From an uncultured Oscillospiraceae bacterium (GTDB lineage: Bacteria > Bacillota > Clostridia > Oscillospirales > Oscillospiraceae), in assembly GCA_910578505.1 (NCBI GenBank), contig CAJTPV010000005.1:1-64000 (forward strand): a stretch of DNA of 64,000 nt. The letters are read 5' to 3'. Below the pieces are notes generated by a model. It ran no database searches and was not told the DNA's origin. It saw only the letters and a list, made by a program, of their open reading frames with translations. Below are positions 8,520 through 17,485 of the stretch, in pieces (within the stretch, counting starts at the first letter, position 1; each line of letters starts with the position of its first letter). Made by a program: the position numbers and the translations under genes.

Positions 8520-9583
8520 CAGTTCCCCTCCTTCACGATCTCTGTCAAAGCAGCTGCCAGCCGCCGGTTTTCCTCCCCCGTCCGCACCGCCGTGCGGTAC
8601 CAGCTGCCGTCCAGACCGCAGTAATTCCCGCAGCCGCGCAGGAGGATCCCCCGCCGCCGCAGGGGCTCCAGCAGCGAAAGGGGCGTGCGAAACAGCAGAT
8701 AGTTTGCCTCGCCGGGAATCACCCGGAAGCCAAGCCCCGCCAGCGCCGAAGCCAACCGGGGGCGCTCCGCCGCGATCAGGGCCCGTACCTGCCGCACATA
8801 CCCATGCTCCGCCAGCGCCGCGACGCCCGCCGCCTGGGCCGGGATCGACACCCCCCAGGGCTGGCCCGCCAGCGCCATAGCCTCCAGCAGCGGTCCGGAC
8901 GAGGACAGGCAGTAGCCCAGCCGCAGCCCCGCCAGGGCGTACAGCTTGGTGAACGCCTTCAAAATCAGCAGATTGGGATATTCCCCCAGCATCCCCCGCA
9001 GGGTGTGGGCATCCGGGTCACGCAGAAAACCGCCGAAGCACTCGTCCACGATCAGCAGCGCGCCAACCTCAGCGCACTGCTCCACAGCCGACAGCAGCAG
9101 GGGCCCCGGCGTGGTGCGCCCGGTGGGATTGTTGGGCTCGCACAAAAACACCATATCCGTCTCCGGCGTGATGGCGTCCAGAAAATCCTCCCGCAGCACA
9201 AAGCCGTTTTCCTCCCCCAGGGGGTACTGCTCCACCCGGCACCCAACCAGCGCCAATGCCGCGCCGTACTCCCCAAAGGTGGGCGCGGTGACCAGGGCCC
9301 GCTGGGGCCGCCTGGCCAGCACGGCGCGGAAAATCAGGTCAGCGGAGCCGCAGCCGCACAGGCACCAATCCGCCGGGACCTGCTCCGCCTGCGAAATTGC
9401 GCCACGCAGCTCCCGGCACAGGGGGTCCGGGTAGCGGTCGGCGGCGGACAGCGCCCGCGCGGCGGCATCCCGCACCCTCTCCGGCACGCCCAACGGGCTG
9501 ACGTTGGACGAAAAATCCAGAGGCGGCCCGCCGTATTCCAGCTGGAACCCGGCCCAGTCGCCGCCGTGGACAAGGCTATTCAT
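8519..9583 (-). CDS. cobD: L-threonine-O-3-phosphate decarboxylase (PLP)
   Basis: Makes (R)-1-amino-2-propanol phosphate, the linker of the nucleotide loop. It is a fold-type I aminotransferase homologue of histidinol-phosphate aminotransferase. Visible marks are DFSSNVSPLG, CEPNNPTG, DECFGGF and the PLP lysine in KAFTKLYALAGLRLGY. I choose ATG 9583 over 9589 because GGAGGG sits directly against 9589 but 6 nt from 9583. It overlaps cbiA by 8 bp. The name follows the Salmonella convention. Position inside a cobalamin operon is what separates it from a histidine-pathway aminotransferase. Confidence 0.9.
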   Translation of the reverse strand: MNSLVHGGDWAGFQLEYGGPPLDFSSNVSPLGVPERVRDAAARALSAADRYPDPLCRELRGAISQAEQVPADWCLCGCGSADLIFRAVLARRPQRALVTAPTFGEYGAALALVGCRVEQYPLGEENGFVLREDFLDAITPETDMVFLCEPNNPTGRTTPGPLLLSAVEQCAEVGALLIVDECFGGFLRDPDAHTLRGMLGEYPNLLILKAFTKLYALAGLRLGYCLSSSGPLLEAMALAGQPWGVSIPAQAAGVAALAEHGYVRQVRALIAAERPRLASALAGLGFRVIPGEANYLLFRTPLSLLEPLRRRGILLRGCGNYCGLDGSWYRTAVRTGEENRRLAAALTEIVKEGN

Positions 9584-10931
9584 GCGCATCCCTCCAATGC
9601 TCCGCCGCCCGGACAAAACGCCGCGCCAGCTCCGGGCGGCCCGCGAAATACAGATGGGGAAAGGCGGCGTATAAATGTTCGTTCACAAAGCCGCACTGCC
9701 AGCTTCGCCCGGTCAGGGGCTTCCGGGCAACGAGGCCGTCCCCGTTCTCGGTGGAGTCCCAGTAGTGGAACTCGTGAACAGGCGCCGCCTCGCCGGGACG
9801 AAACAGCATGCTCGCTCCCGCCGCCGACAGCTCCGCGTAGCCGAACCGCACCAGCCTCTCCCGCCGGACGGCCTCCCCCGGCAGGACACCCGCCATGGGA
9901 TACGCTCTGCCGCCGCCGTCCTCCAGGGTCTGCCCCAGGTACAAAAATCCGCCGCACTCCGCCACGGTGGGCATTCCCCCGGCCACGGCGTCCCGGACAG
10001 CCCGCCGCATATCCGCATTTTCTGCCAATCCGGCGGCGTGGAGCTCCGGATATCCCCCCGGCAGGTACAGGGCGCAGGCGTCCCCCGGCAGGGCGGCGTC
10101 CCCCAGGGGGCTAAAAAACCGCAGGGACGCCCCGGCCTCCCGCAGCGCGTCCAACGTCTCCGCGTAGGCGAAGCAGAACGCCTCGTCCCGCGCCACCGCC
10201 ACGGGCACGCCGTCCACCCGCTCCGCCGCCGGGACGGCGGCCCGGTCCGCCCGCCGGGAGAATAGGGCGTCCAGCTGGTCCCAGTCCAGATTCTCGCTCA
10301 GCACATCCGCTGCGCGGTCGATTCGGGCGGACAGGTTCTCGATTTCCCCGGCGGTGTACAGCCCCAGATGGCGGCTCTCCAACACCGCCTCCTCCATATG
10401 AGGCAGCCATCCCAGCACCGGCAGGCCGGTCTCCCGCTCCAGCATGGGCACAAGGCTTTTCGCCGGCATCGTGGAGCAGTCGTTGAGGAACAGGCCCGCA
10501 ATATGGCTCTCCCGCCGGAAGCTCTGCAGTCCGCCCACCTGCGCCGCCAGGGTCAGACTGGCCCCCTTTGGCCGGAGGGCCAACAGCACGGGCAGGCCCA
10601 GCGTGTCCGAGACGTGCCACGCGCTGGCCCGGTCCGTGGTCCCGCCCAGGCCGTCATAGAACCCCATGGCCCCCTCCGTCACCGCCGCGCCGTGTCCCCC
10701 GCTGTATTTTGCGTACAGCCGCCGGACGTCGTCCTCCCCGGCCAGGAACAAATCCAGATTATGGCTCTCCACGCCCAGCACGGACCGGTGGAACATGGGG
10801 TCGATGTAGTCCGGCCCGCATTTGAAGGCGCAGGGCGTCCGGCCCCGCTTTTTCAGCGCGGCCAGCAGGGCGCAGGTCAATATAGTCTTTCCGCTCCCGG
10901 AGGCGGGAGCCGTAATCATCAATTCAAGCAT
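9576..10931 (-). CDS. cbiA: Cobyrinate a,c-diamide synthase
   Basis: ATP- and glutamine-dependent amidation of the a and c carboxylates of cobyrinate. 451 aa: an N-terminal P-loop-like domain (APASGSGKTILTCALLAAL) with DYIDPMFH, then a glutamine amidotransferase domain with its Cys in TVAECGGFLYLG and a late HEFHY. It overlaps cbiET by 8 bp at its start and cobD by 8 bp at its end. The length matches the family. Confidence 0.95.
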   Translation of the reverse strand: MLELMITAPASGSGKTILTCALLAALKKRGRTPCAFKCGPDYIDPMFHRSVLGVESHNLDLFLAGEDDVRRLYAKYSGGHGAAVTEGAMGFYDGLGGTTDRASAWHVSDTLGLPVLLALRPKGASLTLAAQVGGLQSFRRESHIAGLFLNDCSTMPAKSLVPMLERETGLPVLGWLPHMEEAVLESRHLGLYTAGEIENLSARIDRAADVLSENLDWDQLDALFSRRADRAAVPAAERVDGVPVAVARDEAFCFAYAETLDALREAGASLRFFSPLGDAALPGDACALYLPGGYPELHAAGLAENADMRRAVRDAVAGGMPTVAECGGFLYLGQTLEDGGGRAYPMAGVLPGEAVRRERLVRFGYAELSAAGASMLFRPGEAAPVHEFHYWDSTENGDGLVARKPLTGRSWQCGFVNEHLYAAFPHLYFAGRPELARRFVRAAEHWRDAHE

Positions 10932-12123
10932 CGCAGTTTCCGGTAATCAAAAAAATGGGGTTGTTGGCCGTCAGCAGATGGAGCTTTCCGGCGCTTTTGC
11001 TCCGGCTGACGGCAATCTGTGTGACATGGGCCGTCAGGCCGTGTTCCGCCAACGCAGCCACGGCGGCGGACAGCGTTTCCAGGGCAATGGCGGAAATGCA
11101 GACCCGTGCCTGCGGGTTTTTCTCCAGCACAATGGCGATGATCTCCGCCATACCGCCCTTGGTGCCGCCGATAAAAACGCCGTCCGGCGCCGGCAGCTCC
11201 CCCAGAACATCCGGCGCGCGGCCCTCCACCAGATGGAGATTCCAGGCGGAGAACTTTTCCCGATTGGCCCGAATCAGCCCGCAGGCCTCCGGCATACACT
11301 CCACGGCAAAGGTCTCCCCCTCCGGCGCGGCCAGGGCCAGCTCCACGCTGACGCTCCCCGTGCCCGCGCCCACGTCCCACAGCACGTCCCCCGGCCTCAC
11401 CGCCAGCTTGGACAGGGCGGCGGCGCGGACCTCCTGCTTGGTCATGGGGACCTCTCCCCGCAGGAACGCCGTATCCGGGAAACCGGCGCACCGCCGTTCC
11501 CCACGGGGCGCGGCCTCCGCCAGTAATACCGACAGGGGCGCAAATGTCCCCGCCGCCAGCTCCGCCGCCGTGCCGGCGGTGATTTTTTCGTCCGGGTAGG
11601 AGAGGTTTTCCCCCACGGTGGCCGGCAGCTCTCCCAGCCCGGCCTCCGCCAGCCGCTGACAGATCTCCGCCGGTCCCAAGACGCCGCCGGTGAGGAAAAA
11701 CGCCGGCTTCCCGGCGGTCACCGCCGCGACCACGCCGCACTCCGTCCCGTGGGCTGACACCAGATTCCAGTCCTGCCAGGGCCGGCCCAGCCGGGCGGAC
11801 AGCAGCTGCACGCTGGACACCCCCGGCAGCACCCTGCTCTCTATGCCCGCCCGTTCCAGCAACGGCAGCAGGCCCCGCGCGCCGGAATAGAACCCAGTGT
11901 CGCCGCTGTAGACCACCGCGCAGTCCGTGTCCTGCCGTTGGATTTCTTCAAATATGGCCTCCGGCCTGACGGCGGCAATCCGGTTTTGCGTATACCCCTC
12001 CGGCAGCTGCTCCAGCAGCCGCCGCGCGCCGAGAATGCACCCCGCCGCTTTCAGCGCGGCGGCGCACGCCAGCGTCATGGTCTCCGGCGTCCCGCCGCCC
12101 AATGCCGCCAGTGTTACCCGCAT
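10924..12123 (-). CDS. cbiET: Fused precorrin-6Y C5,15-methyltransferase/decarboxylase
   Basis: A fusion of CbiE (residues 1 to about 195, SAM methyltransferase of the corrinoid type) and CbiT (about 215-399, class I methyltransferase with decarboxylase). CbiE shows VYSGDTGFYSGA and LPGVSSVQ; CbiT shows the SAM loop VGAGTGSVSVELA and FIGGTKGGM. Together they methylate C5 and C15 and remove the C12 acetate carboxyl, like aerobic CobL. I use ATG 12123 (MRVTLAALGGG), which matches the CbiE start and has GGGAG upstream; an in-frame start at 12141 is weaker. It overlaps cbiJ by 10 bp. Confidence 0.93.
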   Translation of the reverse strand: MRVTLAALGGGTPETMTLACAAALKAAGCILGARRLLEQLPEGYTQNRIAAVRPEAIFEEIQRQDTDCAVVYSGDTGFYSGARGLLPLLERAGIESRVLPGVSSVQLLSARLGRPWQDWNLVSAHGTECGVVAAVTAGKPAFFLTGGVLGPAEICQRLAEAGLGELPATVGENLSYPDEKITAGTAAELAAGTFAPLSVLLAEAAPRGERRCAGFPDTAFLRGEVPMTKQEVRAAALSKLAVRPGDVLWDVGAGTGSVSVELALAAPEGETFAVECMPEACGLIRANREKFSAWNLHLVEGRAPDVLGELPAPDGVFIGGTKGGMAEIIAIVLEKNPQARVCISAIALETLSAAVAALAEHGLTAHVTQIAVSRSKSAGKLHLLTANNPIFLITGNCDA

Positions 12124-12857
12124 GCCATCATCTCCCTGCATTGCCGCAATACTGTATCATAGTTCATGCCGCTGTCCTCCGGGCGGCGAATCAGCACAAG
12201 CTGTATACCTGTCGCCGCCGCCGCGTCCGCCTTTTCCTGAAAGCCCCCCGCCTGTCCGCCGTCCTTAGTGACCAGAAAGCGGATGCGGAACTGACGGATC
12301 AGCGCCTCGTTCAGCTCCTGGGAAAAGGGCCCCTGCAGGGCCACGATATTACTCCGGGGCACGCCGGCGGCGGCGCAGGCGTCCAGGCTGGAAGCCAGGG
12401 GCAGCACCCTGGGATATAGCCGCTCCCCGCCCAGATCCGCGAACACGCCCAGCTCCTTGGCCCCGGTAGCCAGCAGGATATTCCCCTTGGTATCCTTCAG
12501 CCACGCCGCCGCGTCCCCCGCGGTGGGGAAAACCGCCGCCCCCGCCGGGAGCTGGCTCTGTTCCCGCAGCAGGCGGAGCCGCCGCACGCCCGCCTGCTCA
12601 CAGGCGGAGCGGATATTCCGGCTGGCCTCGGCGGCATAGGGGTGGGTGGCGTCCACGCACAGGTCCGCCCCGGCGACGGCGGCGCGCATCTGCTCCCCGT
12701 CCAGCCGCCCGGCGCGGACCTCCACGCCCGGCTGCTCCCCCTGCTCCTCTTTGCCGTACTCGGTTGCCACGCAGACCGTCACCGCCGCCCCCAGCCGGGC
12801 CATTTCACAGGACAGCAGGCGGCCCTCGGTGGTGCCGCCGAAAACGATCAGGCGCAT
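12114..12857 (-). CDS. cbiJ: Precorrin-6A reductase
   Basis: NAD(P)H-dependent reduction of (cobalt-)precorrin-6A to 6B. 247 aa from ATG 12857 (MRLIVFGGTTEGR), which is where family homology begins; the Rossmann-like FGGTTEG and the DATHPYAAEAS motif are diagnostic. Upstream in-frame codons belong to the tail of cbiH and lack homology. It overlaps cbiH by 10 bp and cbiET by 10 bp. Confidence 0.93.
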   Translation of the reverse strand: MRLIVFGGTTEGRLLSCEMARLGAAVTVCVATEYGKEEQGEQPGVEVRAGRLDGEQMRAAVAGADLCVDATHPYAAEASRNIRSACEQAGVRRLRLLREQSQLPAGAAVFPTAGDAAAWLKDTKGNILLATGAKELGVFADLGGERLYPRVLPLASSLDACAAAGVPRSNIVALQGPFSQELNEALIRQFRIRFLVTKDGGQAGGFQEKADAAAATGIQLVLIRRPEDSGMNYDTVLRQCREMMACG

Positions 12858-13600
12858 GGTCCCTGCTTCCTCTCGTAGCCCCTGGGGGTGACCATGCGGC
12901 CGGAGACGCACAGCGTCGTGGAGGAGCCGATGAACACGGTGGTGAACATGTCCAGCGCCGCGCCGCGCAGCTGGGCCAGGGAAACCATCTTACCCTCTTC
13001 GCCGTCACGCCCGATGTTGCGGACATAGCCGCAGACCGTTTCGGGGTCCTTCCCGGCGGCCAGGAGGATGTCGCAGGCTTTCTGCAGGTAGTCCTTCCGC
13101 TTGTGGGAGGCGGGATTATACAGGCAGATGGAGAAATCCCCCATAGCGGCGCACCGCAGCCGGTTCTCGATAACCTCCCAGGGCGTGAGCAGGTCGGACA
13201 GGGAGATCACGCAGAAGTCGTGGGCCAGCGGCGCGCCCAGCACCGCCCCGCCGGACAGCGCCGCCGTCACCCCGGCCACCACCTCGATCTCCACGTCCGG
13301 CCACTGGGCCGCCAACTGCAGCGCCGGCCCCGCCATGCCGTACACCCCCGCGTCGCCGCTGCACACCAGAGCCACCGTCCTGCCGCCCGCCGCCGTCTCC
13401 AGGGCCCAGCGGCACCGGTCCAGCTCCCGGCGCATGGGGGTGGTGTACGTCTCCTTTTCCGGAAACAGGTGGGCCACCAGATCAATATAGACCGTGTACC
13501 CGCACAGCACCTCCGCCGCTTCCAGCGCGGCGCGGGCCTGGGCGGTCATAAACCCTTCGCCGCCGGGACCCAGGCCCACAATATACAATTTATTCGCCAT
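12848..13600 (-). CDS. cbiH: Precorrin-3B / cobalt-precorrin-3 C17-methyltransferase
   Basis: SAM-dependent methylation at C17 with ring contraction. 250 aa from ATG 13600 (MANKLYIVGLGPGG) with GGAGG upstream. The open frame extends further upstream but overlaps cbiG without homology. Family motifs: GLGPGGEGFMT, VCSGDAGVYGMAG, VAGVTAALSGGA and LYNPASHKR. It overlaps cbiG by 11 bp. Confidence 0.94.
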   Translation of the reverse strand: MANKLYIVGLGPGGEGFMTAQARAALEAAEVLCGYTVYIDLVAHLFPEKETYTTPMRRELDRCRWALETAAGGRTVALVCSGDAGVYGMAGPALQLAAQWPDVEIEVVAGVTAALSGGAVLGAPLAHDFCVISLSDLLTPWEVIENRLRCAAMGDFSICLYNPASHKRKDYLQKACDILLAAGKDPETVCGYVRNIGRDGEEGKMVSLAQLRGAALDMFTTVFIGSSTTLCVSGRMVTPRGYERKQGPCA

Positions 13601-14597
13601 TGTCCTGCCACCTCCAAGTAGGCGCGTAGGGGGAAATGGCCAGCGCCATGGTGACGCCGTTCCCCGCCCGCTTTTTCCAATATAAGCTCCCGCCGCTGGC
13701 CAGCACCGCGCTCCGCTCGCAGACGTTGTCCACGCCGGTGACGCTTTGCACAAAGGCGGAGGCCGTAAAATCCCCCTGGGCCTGGGCCAGCTGCTCCGCC
13801 GTGTAGAACCGGCAGGGCCACCCGCGGCTCTCGCAGAAGGCCAGCAGGCCCGGTTCGTTCTCCTTCAAGTCAATGCTGGCGGCGGTAAACACCGCCCCGG
13901 CCTGCACGCCGCTGACCGCCAGCAGCTCATGAAACGCCTTCTCCAGCGCCGCCTGCCCAATGCCTCTCCGGCAGCCGATGCCCAGGGCGAGGATCTTCGG
14001 CGCCAGGCACAGCGCCGTCCGGCTGCCGCCGCACACGTCCAGGCGCACGTCGTACCGCTCCGCGCCCGCCGTCTGTTCCACGTGCTCCGGCGGCTGGCCG
14101 GCAATGGGCCAGGGGCTGTAGACCCGCACCGTCTTCCCGGCCAGCACAGCGGAGGAGACGGTCTTGATGGCCTTGGGGTTGAGCACCCGGCAGTTCTGCC
14201 GCCTGGCCCACTCGTCCACCGCAAAGACGCTGTTGGCGTCGGTGGCGGTGGTCAGCACAGGGGTCGCCCCGCAGACCCCGGCAATGCGCCGGGCCAGGTC
14301 GTTGGCCCCGCCCAGGTGGCCGGATAGGATGGGCACCGCGAAATGGCCGCACTCGTCCACCACCACCACCGCCGGGTCCTCGGTCTTGCTTTTGACGTGG
14401 GGGGCGATGGCCCGCACGGCGATGCCCGCCGCCCCCACAAACACCAGCCCGCCGGCCTGGGAAAAGGCCCGCCGGGTCCAGTCCGCCAGGGGCTGGGACG
14501 GTCCGCACCGGGCCGCCTCGCCGCCCAGGGCCGCCGCCAGCCGCTCCGCCAGGGCCTCGCCCTTGTCCGAAAAGGCCAGGTACCGCAGCGGCCTCAC
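13590..14597 (-). CDS. cbiG: Cobalt-precorrin-5A hydrolase
   Basis: Opens the lactone ring of cobalt-precorrin-5A, releasing acetaldehyde. Its presence marks the early-cobalt, oxygen-independent pathway. 335 aa from GTG 14597, which overlaps the cbiF stop in a GTGA. N-terminal domain with VFVGAAGIAVRAIAPHV and LSGHLGGANDLARRIA; C-terminal domain with GIGCRRG and FTAASIDLKENEPGL. Both halves are intact. Confidence 0.95.
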   Translation of the reverse strand: MRPLRYLAFSDKGEALAERLAAALGGEAARCGPSQPLADWTRRAFSQAGGLVFVGAAGIAVRAIAPHVKSKTEDPAVVVVDECGHFAVPILSGHLGGANDLARRIAGVCGATPVLTTATDANSVFAVDEWARRQNCRVLNPKAIKTVSSAVLAGKTVRVYSPWPIAGQPPEHVEQTAGAERYDVRLDVCGGSRTALCLAPKILALGIGCRRGIGQAALEKAFHELLAVSGVQAGAVFTAASIDLKENEPGLLAFCESRGWPCRFYTAEQLAQAQGDFTASAFVQSVTGVDNVCERSAVLASGGSLYWKKRAGNGVTMALAISPYAPTWRWQDNGE

Positions 14598-15346
14598 GGC
14601 TGGATGCCCTCCCGGTATCCCGTGGTAAAGGCGGGGTCATAGAGCTTGCTGCGCTCATAGCTGCCGGACAGGAAGCCGCCGACGACAATCATCGCCGTCT
14701 TCCGGATGCCCGCCGCCTCCCCTGATGCCGCCAGCGTGCCCACGGTGCAGCGGACGATCTTCTCCTCCGGCCAGGTGGCCTTGTACACGATGGCCGCCGG
14801 GGTGTCCTCCGTATAGGCCCCCGCCAGCAGCGCGGCCTGGACCCGCTCCAGCATGCCGGCGGAGAGGAAAATGGACATGGACGCGCCGTGCTTTGCCAGC
14901 TGCTCCAGGCTCTCCCCCTCCGGAACCGGCGTGCGCCCGGCCATGCGGGTGATGATGACGCTCTGGCTGACGCCGGGCAGCGTGAACTCCGCCCCCAGCG
15001 CCGCCGCCGCGCCGCAGAAGCTGGATACCCCCGGCGTGTCGTCCCAGGCGATGCCCAGCCTGTCCAGGGCGTCCATCTGCTCCCGGATGGCCCCATAGAG
15101 ACAGGGGTCCCCGGTGTGCAGGCGCACGATGTCCGCATCGGGGGCGCGCTCCATCACCGCCAGCACCTGCTCCAGGGTCATCTCCGCGCTGTTGTAGATC
15201 CGGCAGTCCGATCCTGCCATGGACAGGATGGCCGGGTTGACCAGGCTGCCCGCATAGATAATGATATCCGCGCCCCGCACCAGCTCCGCGCCCCGCAGGG
15301 TGATCAGGTCCGGCGCGCCGGGACCGGCTCCCACAAAATGTACCAT
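14594..15346 (-). CDS. cbiF: Precorrin-4 / cobalt-precorrin-4 C11-methyltransferase
   Basis: SAM-dependent methylation at C11. 250 aa with the tetrapyrrole methylase motifs VGAGPGAPDLITLRG, LHTGDPCLYGA and DTPGVSSFCGAAA. ATG 15346 lies one base after the cbiL stop, and its own stop overlaps the cbiG start. Confidence 0.96.
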   Translation of the reverse strand: MVHFVGAGPGAPDLITLRGAELVRGADIIIYAGSLVNPAILSMAGSDCRIYNSAEMTLEQVLAVMERAPDADIVRLHTGDPCLYGAIREQMDALDRLGIAWDDTPGVSSFCGAAAALGAEFTLPGVSQSVIITRMAGRTPVPEGESLEQLAKHGASMSIFLSAGMLERVQAALLAGAYTEDTPAAIVYKATWPEEKIVRCTVGTLAASGEAAGIRKTAMIVVGGFLSGSYERSKLYDPAFTTGYREGIQP

Positions 15347-15347
15347 A

Positions 15348-16037
15348 CTACCGCTCCTTTACAATGGCTGTGGCGAAGTAGCCCACAGACTCCGGGGCCT
15401 GCCGCAGGTCGCTGTAGATCGTCTCGCCGGGCAGACCGCAGTTTTCCACCAGGGCGGCGAATTCCTCCGTCTGTTCCAGGGCGGCGCGGACCTCCGGCAG
15501 ACGCCGCCCGGCCTTCATCAGCACCTTGGCTCCCGGCAGGGCCAGCATGGGCTCGATGGGGCCGGTGGCCGGGGCGATGTGCAGGGGCGTCTCCCCCCGG
15601 ACCAGCGTGATTCCCAGCCGGGCCGCCGCCGCGCAGAAGCTGGGCACGCCGGGGATCATCACCACCGCATAGCCCCTCCGGCGCAAAATATCCATGATAT
15701 AGCCGAAGGTGGCGTAGATGGACACGTCCCCCAGGTTCAGCATGGCCACGTCCCGGCCCGCCTGGAGGTGCTGCGCAACGGCGTCCGCCGCCGCCTCGTG
15801 GGCGCTGTGCTGCCGGGACTTGTCCCTGGCCATGGTAAAAAACAGGGGCAGAATGGTCTTGTCCTCCAGGGGCGCGGCCTGCCGGACGATGTCCAGAGCC
15901 AGCATCTCGCCGCTTTTCGTCTGGGGCGCGGCGATGACCGGGCACCGCTCCAGTGTGCGCAGGGCCTTGATGGTCAGCAGCTCCGGGTCGCCGGGGCCCA
16001 CGCCTACGCCGTAAAGGATTCCTTGTCTTGTCTCCAT
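15348..16037 (-). CDS. cbiL: Precorrin-2 / cobalt-precorrin-2 C20-methyltransferase
   Basis: SAM-dependent methylation at C20. 229 aa from ATG 16037 (METRQGILYGVGVGPGDP), preceded by AAGGAG. GVGVGPGDPELLTIKA and LGDVSIYATFGYI identify the family. It begins inside the last 34 bp of cbiD, the longest overlap in the operon. The frame stays open far upstream, but that stretch is only an alternative frame over cbiD. Confidence 0.95.
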   Translation of the reverse strand: METRQGILYGVGVGPGDPELLTIKALRTLERCPVIAAPQTKSGEMLALDIVRQAAPLEDKTILPLFFTMARDKSRQHSAHEAAADAVAQHLQAGRDVAMLNLGDVSIYATFGYIMDILRRRGYAVVMIPGVPSFCAAAARLGITLVRGETPLHIAPATGPIEPMLALPGAKVLMKAGRRLPEVRAALEQTEEFAALVENCGLPGETIYSDLRQAPESVGYFATAIVKER

Positions 16038-17164
16038 GTCTCTATGATCTCCTTTGCCTGTTCTGTCGCGCCTAACGCGCCGTATACGTTGGAAAATGTC
16101 ACCGCGCCCACCTGATAGGCCCCTGCGGCCCGCCGGGTCAGATGGCGCTGCACCGCCGCCAGCAGGCTCTCCAGCACCGGCTGCCGCAGGCCGGCCCCGT
16201 CCAGCAGCGCGATACAGGCGTCTGCGGTGGCGGCGTCCAGCAGGGCCCGGCAGAGGGCGGCGTCCGCCCCGTGGACGGCGGCGTGGGCGCAGAACAGCTC
16301 CGTCCGGCAGTCGGCATAGCGGGAGTGGGTATTCATGACGCCTCCCGCCACCTTCACCAGCTTGCCGATGTGGGCTGCCAGCAGCACCTGCTGGAATCCC
16401 TCGGCGGCGGCGATGTCCAGGGCGTCGCCGATAAAGTTGGCGCACTTCACCACCGGCACGCCCGCCAGGGCCGGACCGGCCTCCCGCAAAAAGTCCTCCC
16501 CGTAGTTGCCGGGGGTCAGGATGACGCGGCGGTTCCCATTGGCGGCGGCCTGCCGCTGCTGCACCGCGATGGTGTCCACAATGGCCTGCTCGCTCATAGG
16601 CTCCACGATGCCGGAGGTGCCCAGGACGGACAGCCCCCCCACCACCCCCAGCATGGGGTTGAAGGTACGCCGGGCGGCCTCCTCCCCGCCGGGGATGGAG
16701 ACGACCACCTCCATACCGCCGGGATAGCCCAGCTCCCGGCACACCGCCTCCACCTGCTCCGCGATCATGCGGCGGGGCACCCGGTTGATGGCGGCGGCCC
16801 CCACCGGCTGGTCCAGCCCCGGCCTGGTGACCCGGCCCACCCCCTCTCCACCGTCGATGGAGACGCCGGGCAGGCTGGTTTTCCGGACAGCGGCCCGGAC
16901 CAGCATGCCGTGGGTGACGTCGTGGTCGTCGCCGCCGTCCTTGACAACAGCACACCGGGCCTCCCCGTCCGCCAGGCGGGCCTCCGCCAGGGGGACGGTC
17001 ACGGTAAGTCCCTTGGGCGTGGTCAGGGAGACGGTCTCCGGCGCTCTGCCGCTCAAGAGCAGGCGGGCGGCCCCCGCCGCCGCCAGGGCGGCGCAGGCGC
17101 CGGTGGTGTAGCCGCAGCGCAGCAGGGCCTGTCCGCTGCGGATGTAGTGGGAAAAGCGCTCCAT
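16004..17164 (-). CDS. cbiD: Cobalt-precorrin-5B C1-methyltransferase
   Basis: SAM-dependent C1 methylation, specific to the anaerobic route. 386 aa with LRCGYTTGACAALAAAGAA at the start and GTSGIVEPMSE and LTPGNYGEDFLREAG later. First gene of the operon, 17 nt after the riboswitch terminator, with GGGAGGGAG before ATG 17164. The operon lacks chelatase, adenosyltransferase, cbiB and the lower-ligand genes, which must be elsewhere. Confidence 0.96.
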   Translation of the reverse strand: MERFSHYIRSGQALLRCGYTTGACAALAAAGAARLLLSGRAPETVSLTTPKGLTVTVPLAEARLADGEARCAVVKDGGDDHDVTHGMLVRAAVRKTSLPGVSIDGGEGVGRVTRPGLDQPVGAAAINRVPRRMIAEQVEAVCRELGYPGGMEVVVSIPGGEEAARRTFNPMLGVVGGLSVLGTSGIVEPMSEQAIVDTIAVQQRQAAANGNRRVILTPGNYGEDFLREAGPALAGVPVVKCANFIGDALDIAAAEGFQQVLLAAHIGKLVKVAGGVMNTHSRYADCRTELFCAHAAVHGADAALCRALLDAATADACIALLDGAGLRQPVLESLLAAVQRHLTRRAAGAYQVGAVTFSNVYGALGATEQAKEIIETWRQDKESFTA

Positions 17165-17180
17165 GGTCTCCCTCCCAATG

Positions 17181-17210
17181 AAAAGGCCCCGCCGCAGGCG
17201 CGGCGAGACC
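17181..17210 (-). terminator. Riboswitch expression-platform terminator
   Basis: GGTCTCGCCGC and GCGGCGGGGCC pair over 11 bp around a 4-base loop (17185-17210), followed on the minus strand by TTTT. It sits between the cobalamin aptamer and the cbiD ribosome site, so ligand binding should favour termination. Confidence 0.85.
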
Positions 17211-17224
17211 GAATAGAATACGCG

Positions 17225-17345
17225 GTTCCGGTTTCGGCAGAATGCCGTCAGGCTGCCATGTGTCTGACTTATCTTCCTTGTGAAGCATCACAGTGACCGA
17301 CTCGCAGGGATTCCCACCCTATTCCATGTGCCGCGTATGCGGCGG
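17225..17345 (-). promoter_or_regulatory. Cobalamin riboswitch aptamer
   Basis: Read on the minus strand, GGGTGGGAATCCC, then GTCGGTCACTGTGA, then AAGTCAGACACATGGCAGCC appear in the order and spacing of the cobalamin aptamer core and B12 box. A CCGC/GCGG hairpin stands at the 5' side. It lies between a good promoter and a terminator directly ahead of cbiD. It should repress the operon when cobalamin is abundant. Ends are approximate. Confidence 0.88.
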
Positions 17346-17373
17346 GCAGCTGACGCGATATGGATTTAACCAC

Positions 17374-17402
17374 ATTATACCATGTCTTTTGTTGCCTGTA
17401 AA
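17374..17402 (-). promoter_or_regulatory. Promoter of the cobalamin operon
   Basis: On the minus strand TTTACA (17402-17397) and TATAAT (17379-17374) are 17 bp apart; transcription should begin near 17367, just before the aptamer. Confidence 0.8.
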
Positions 17403-17426
17403 GGGGGGATTTTCCCGTCTTGTGGG

Positions 17427-17473
17427 AAAACAGGCCGGCGGGACCAACCCCCACACAGGGCCGGTCCCGCCGG
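17427..17473 (-). terminator. Terminator of asd
   Basis: An 11-bp GC-rich stem (17463-17473 with 17435-17445) with a 17-nt loop, then CCTGTTTT on the minus strand, 13 bp after the asd stop. Confidence 0.7.
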
Positions 17474-17485
17474 TTATCTCGGCAA

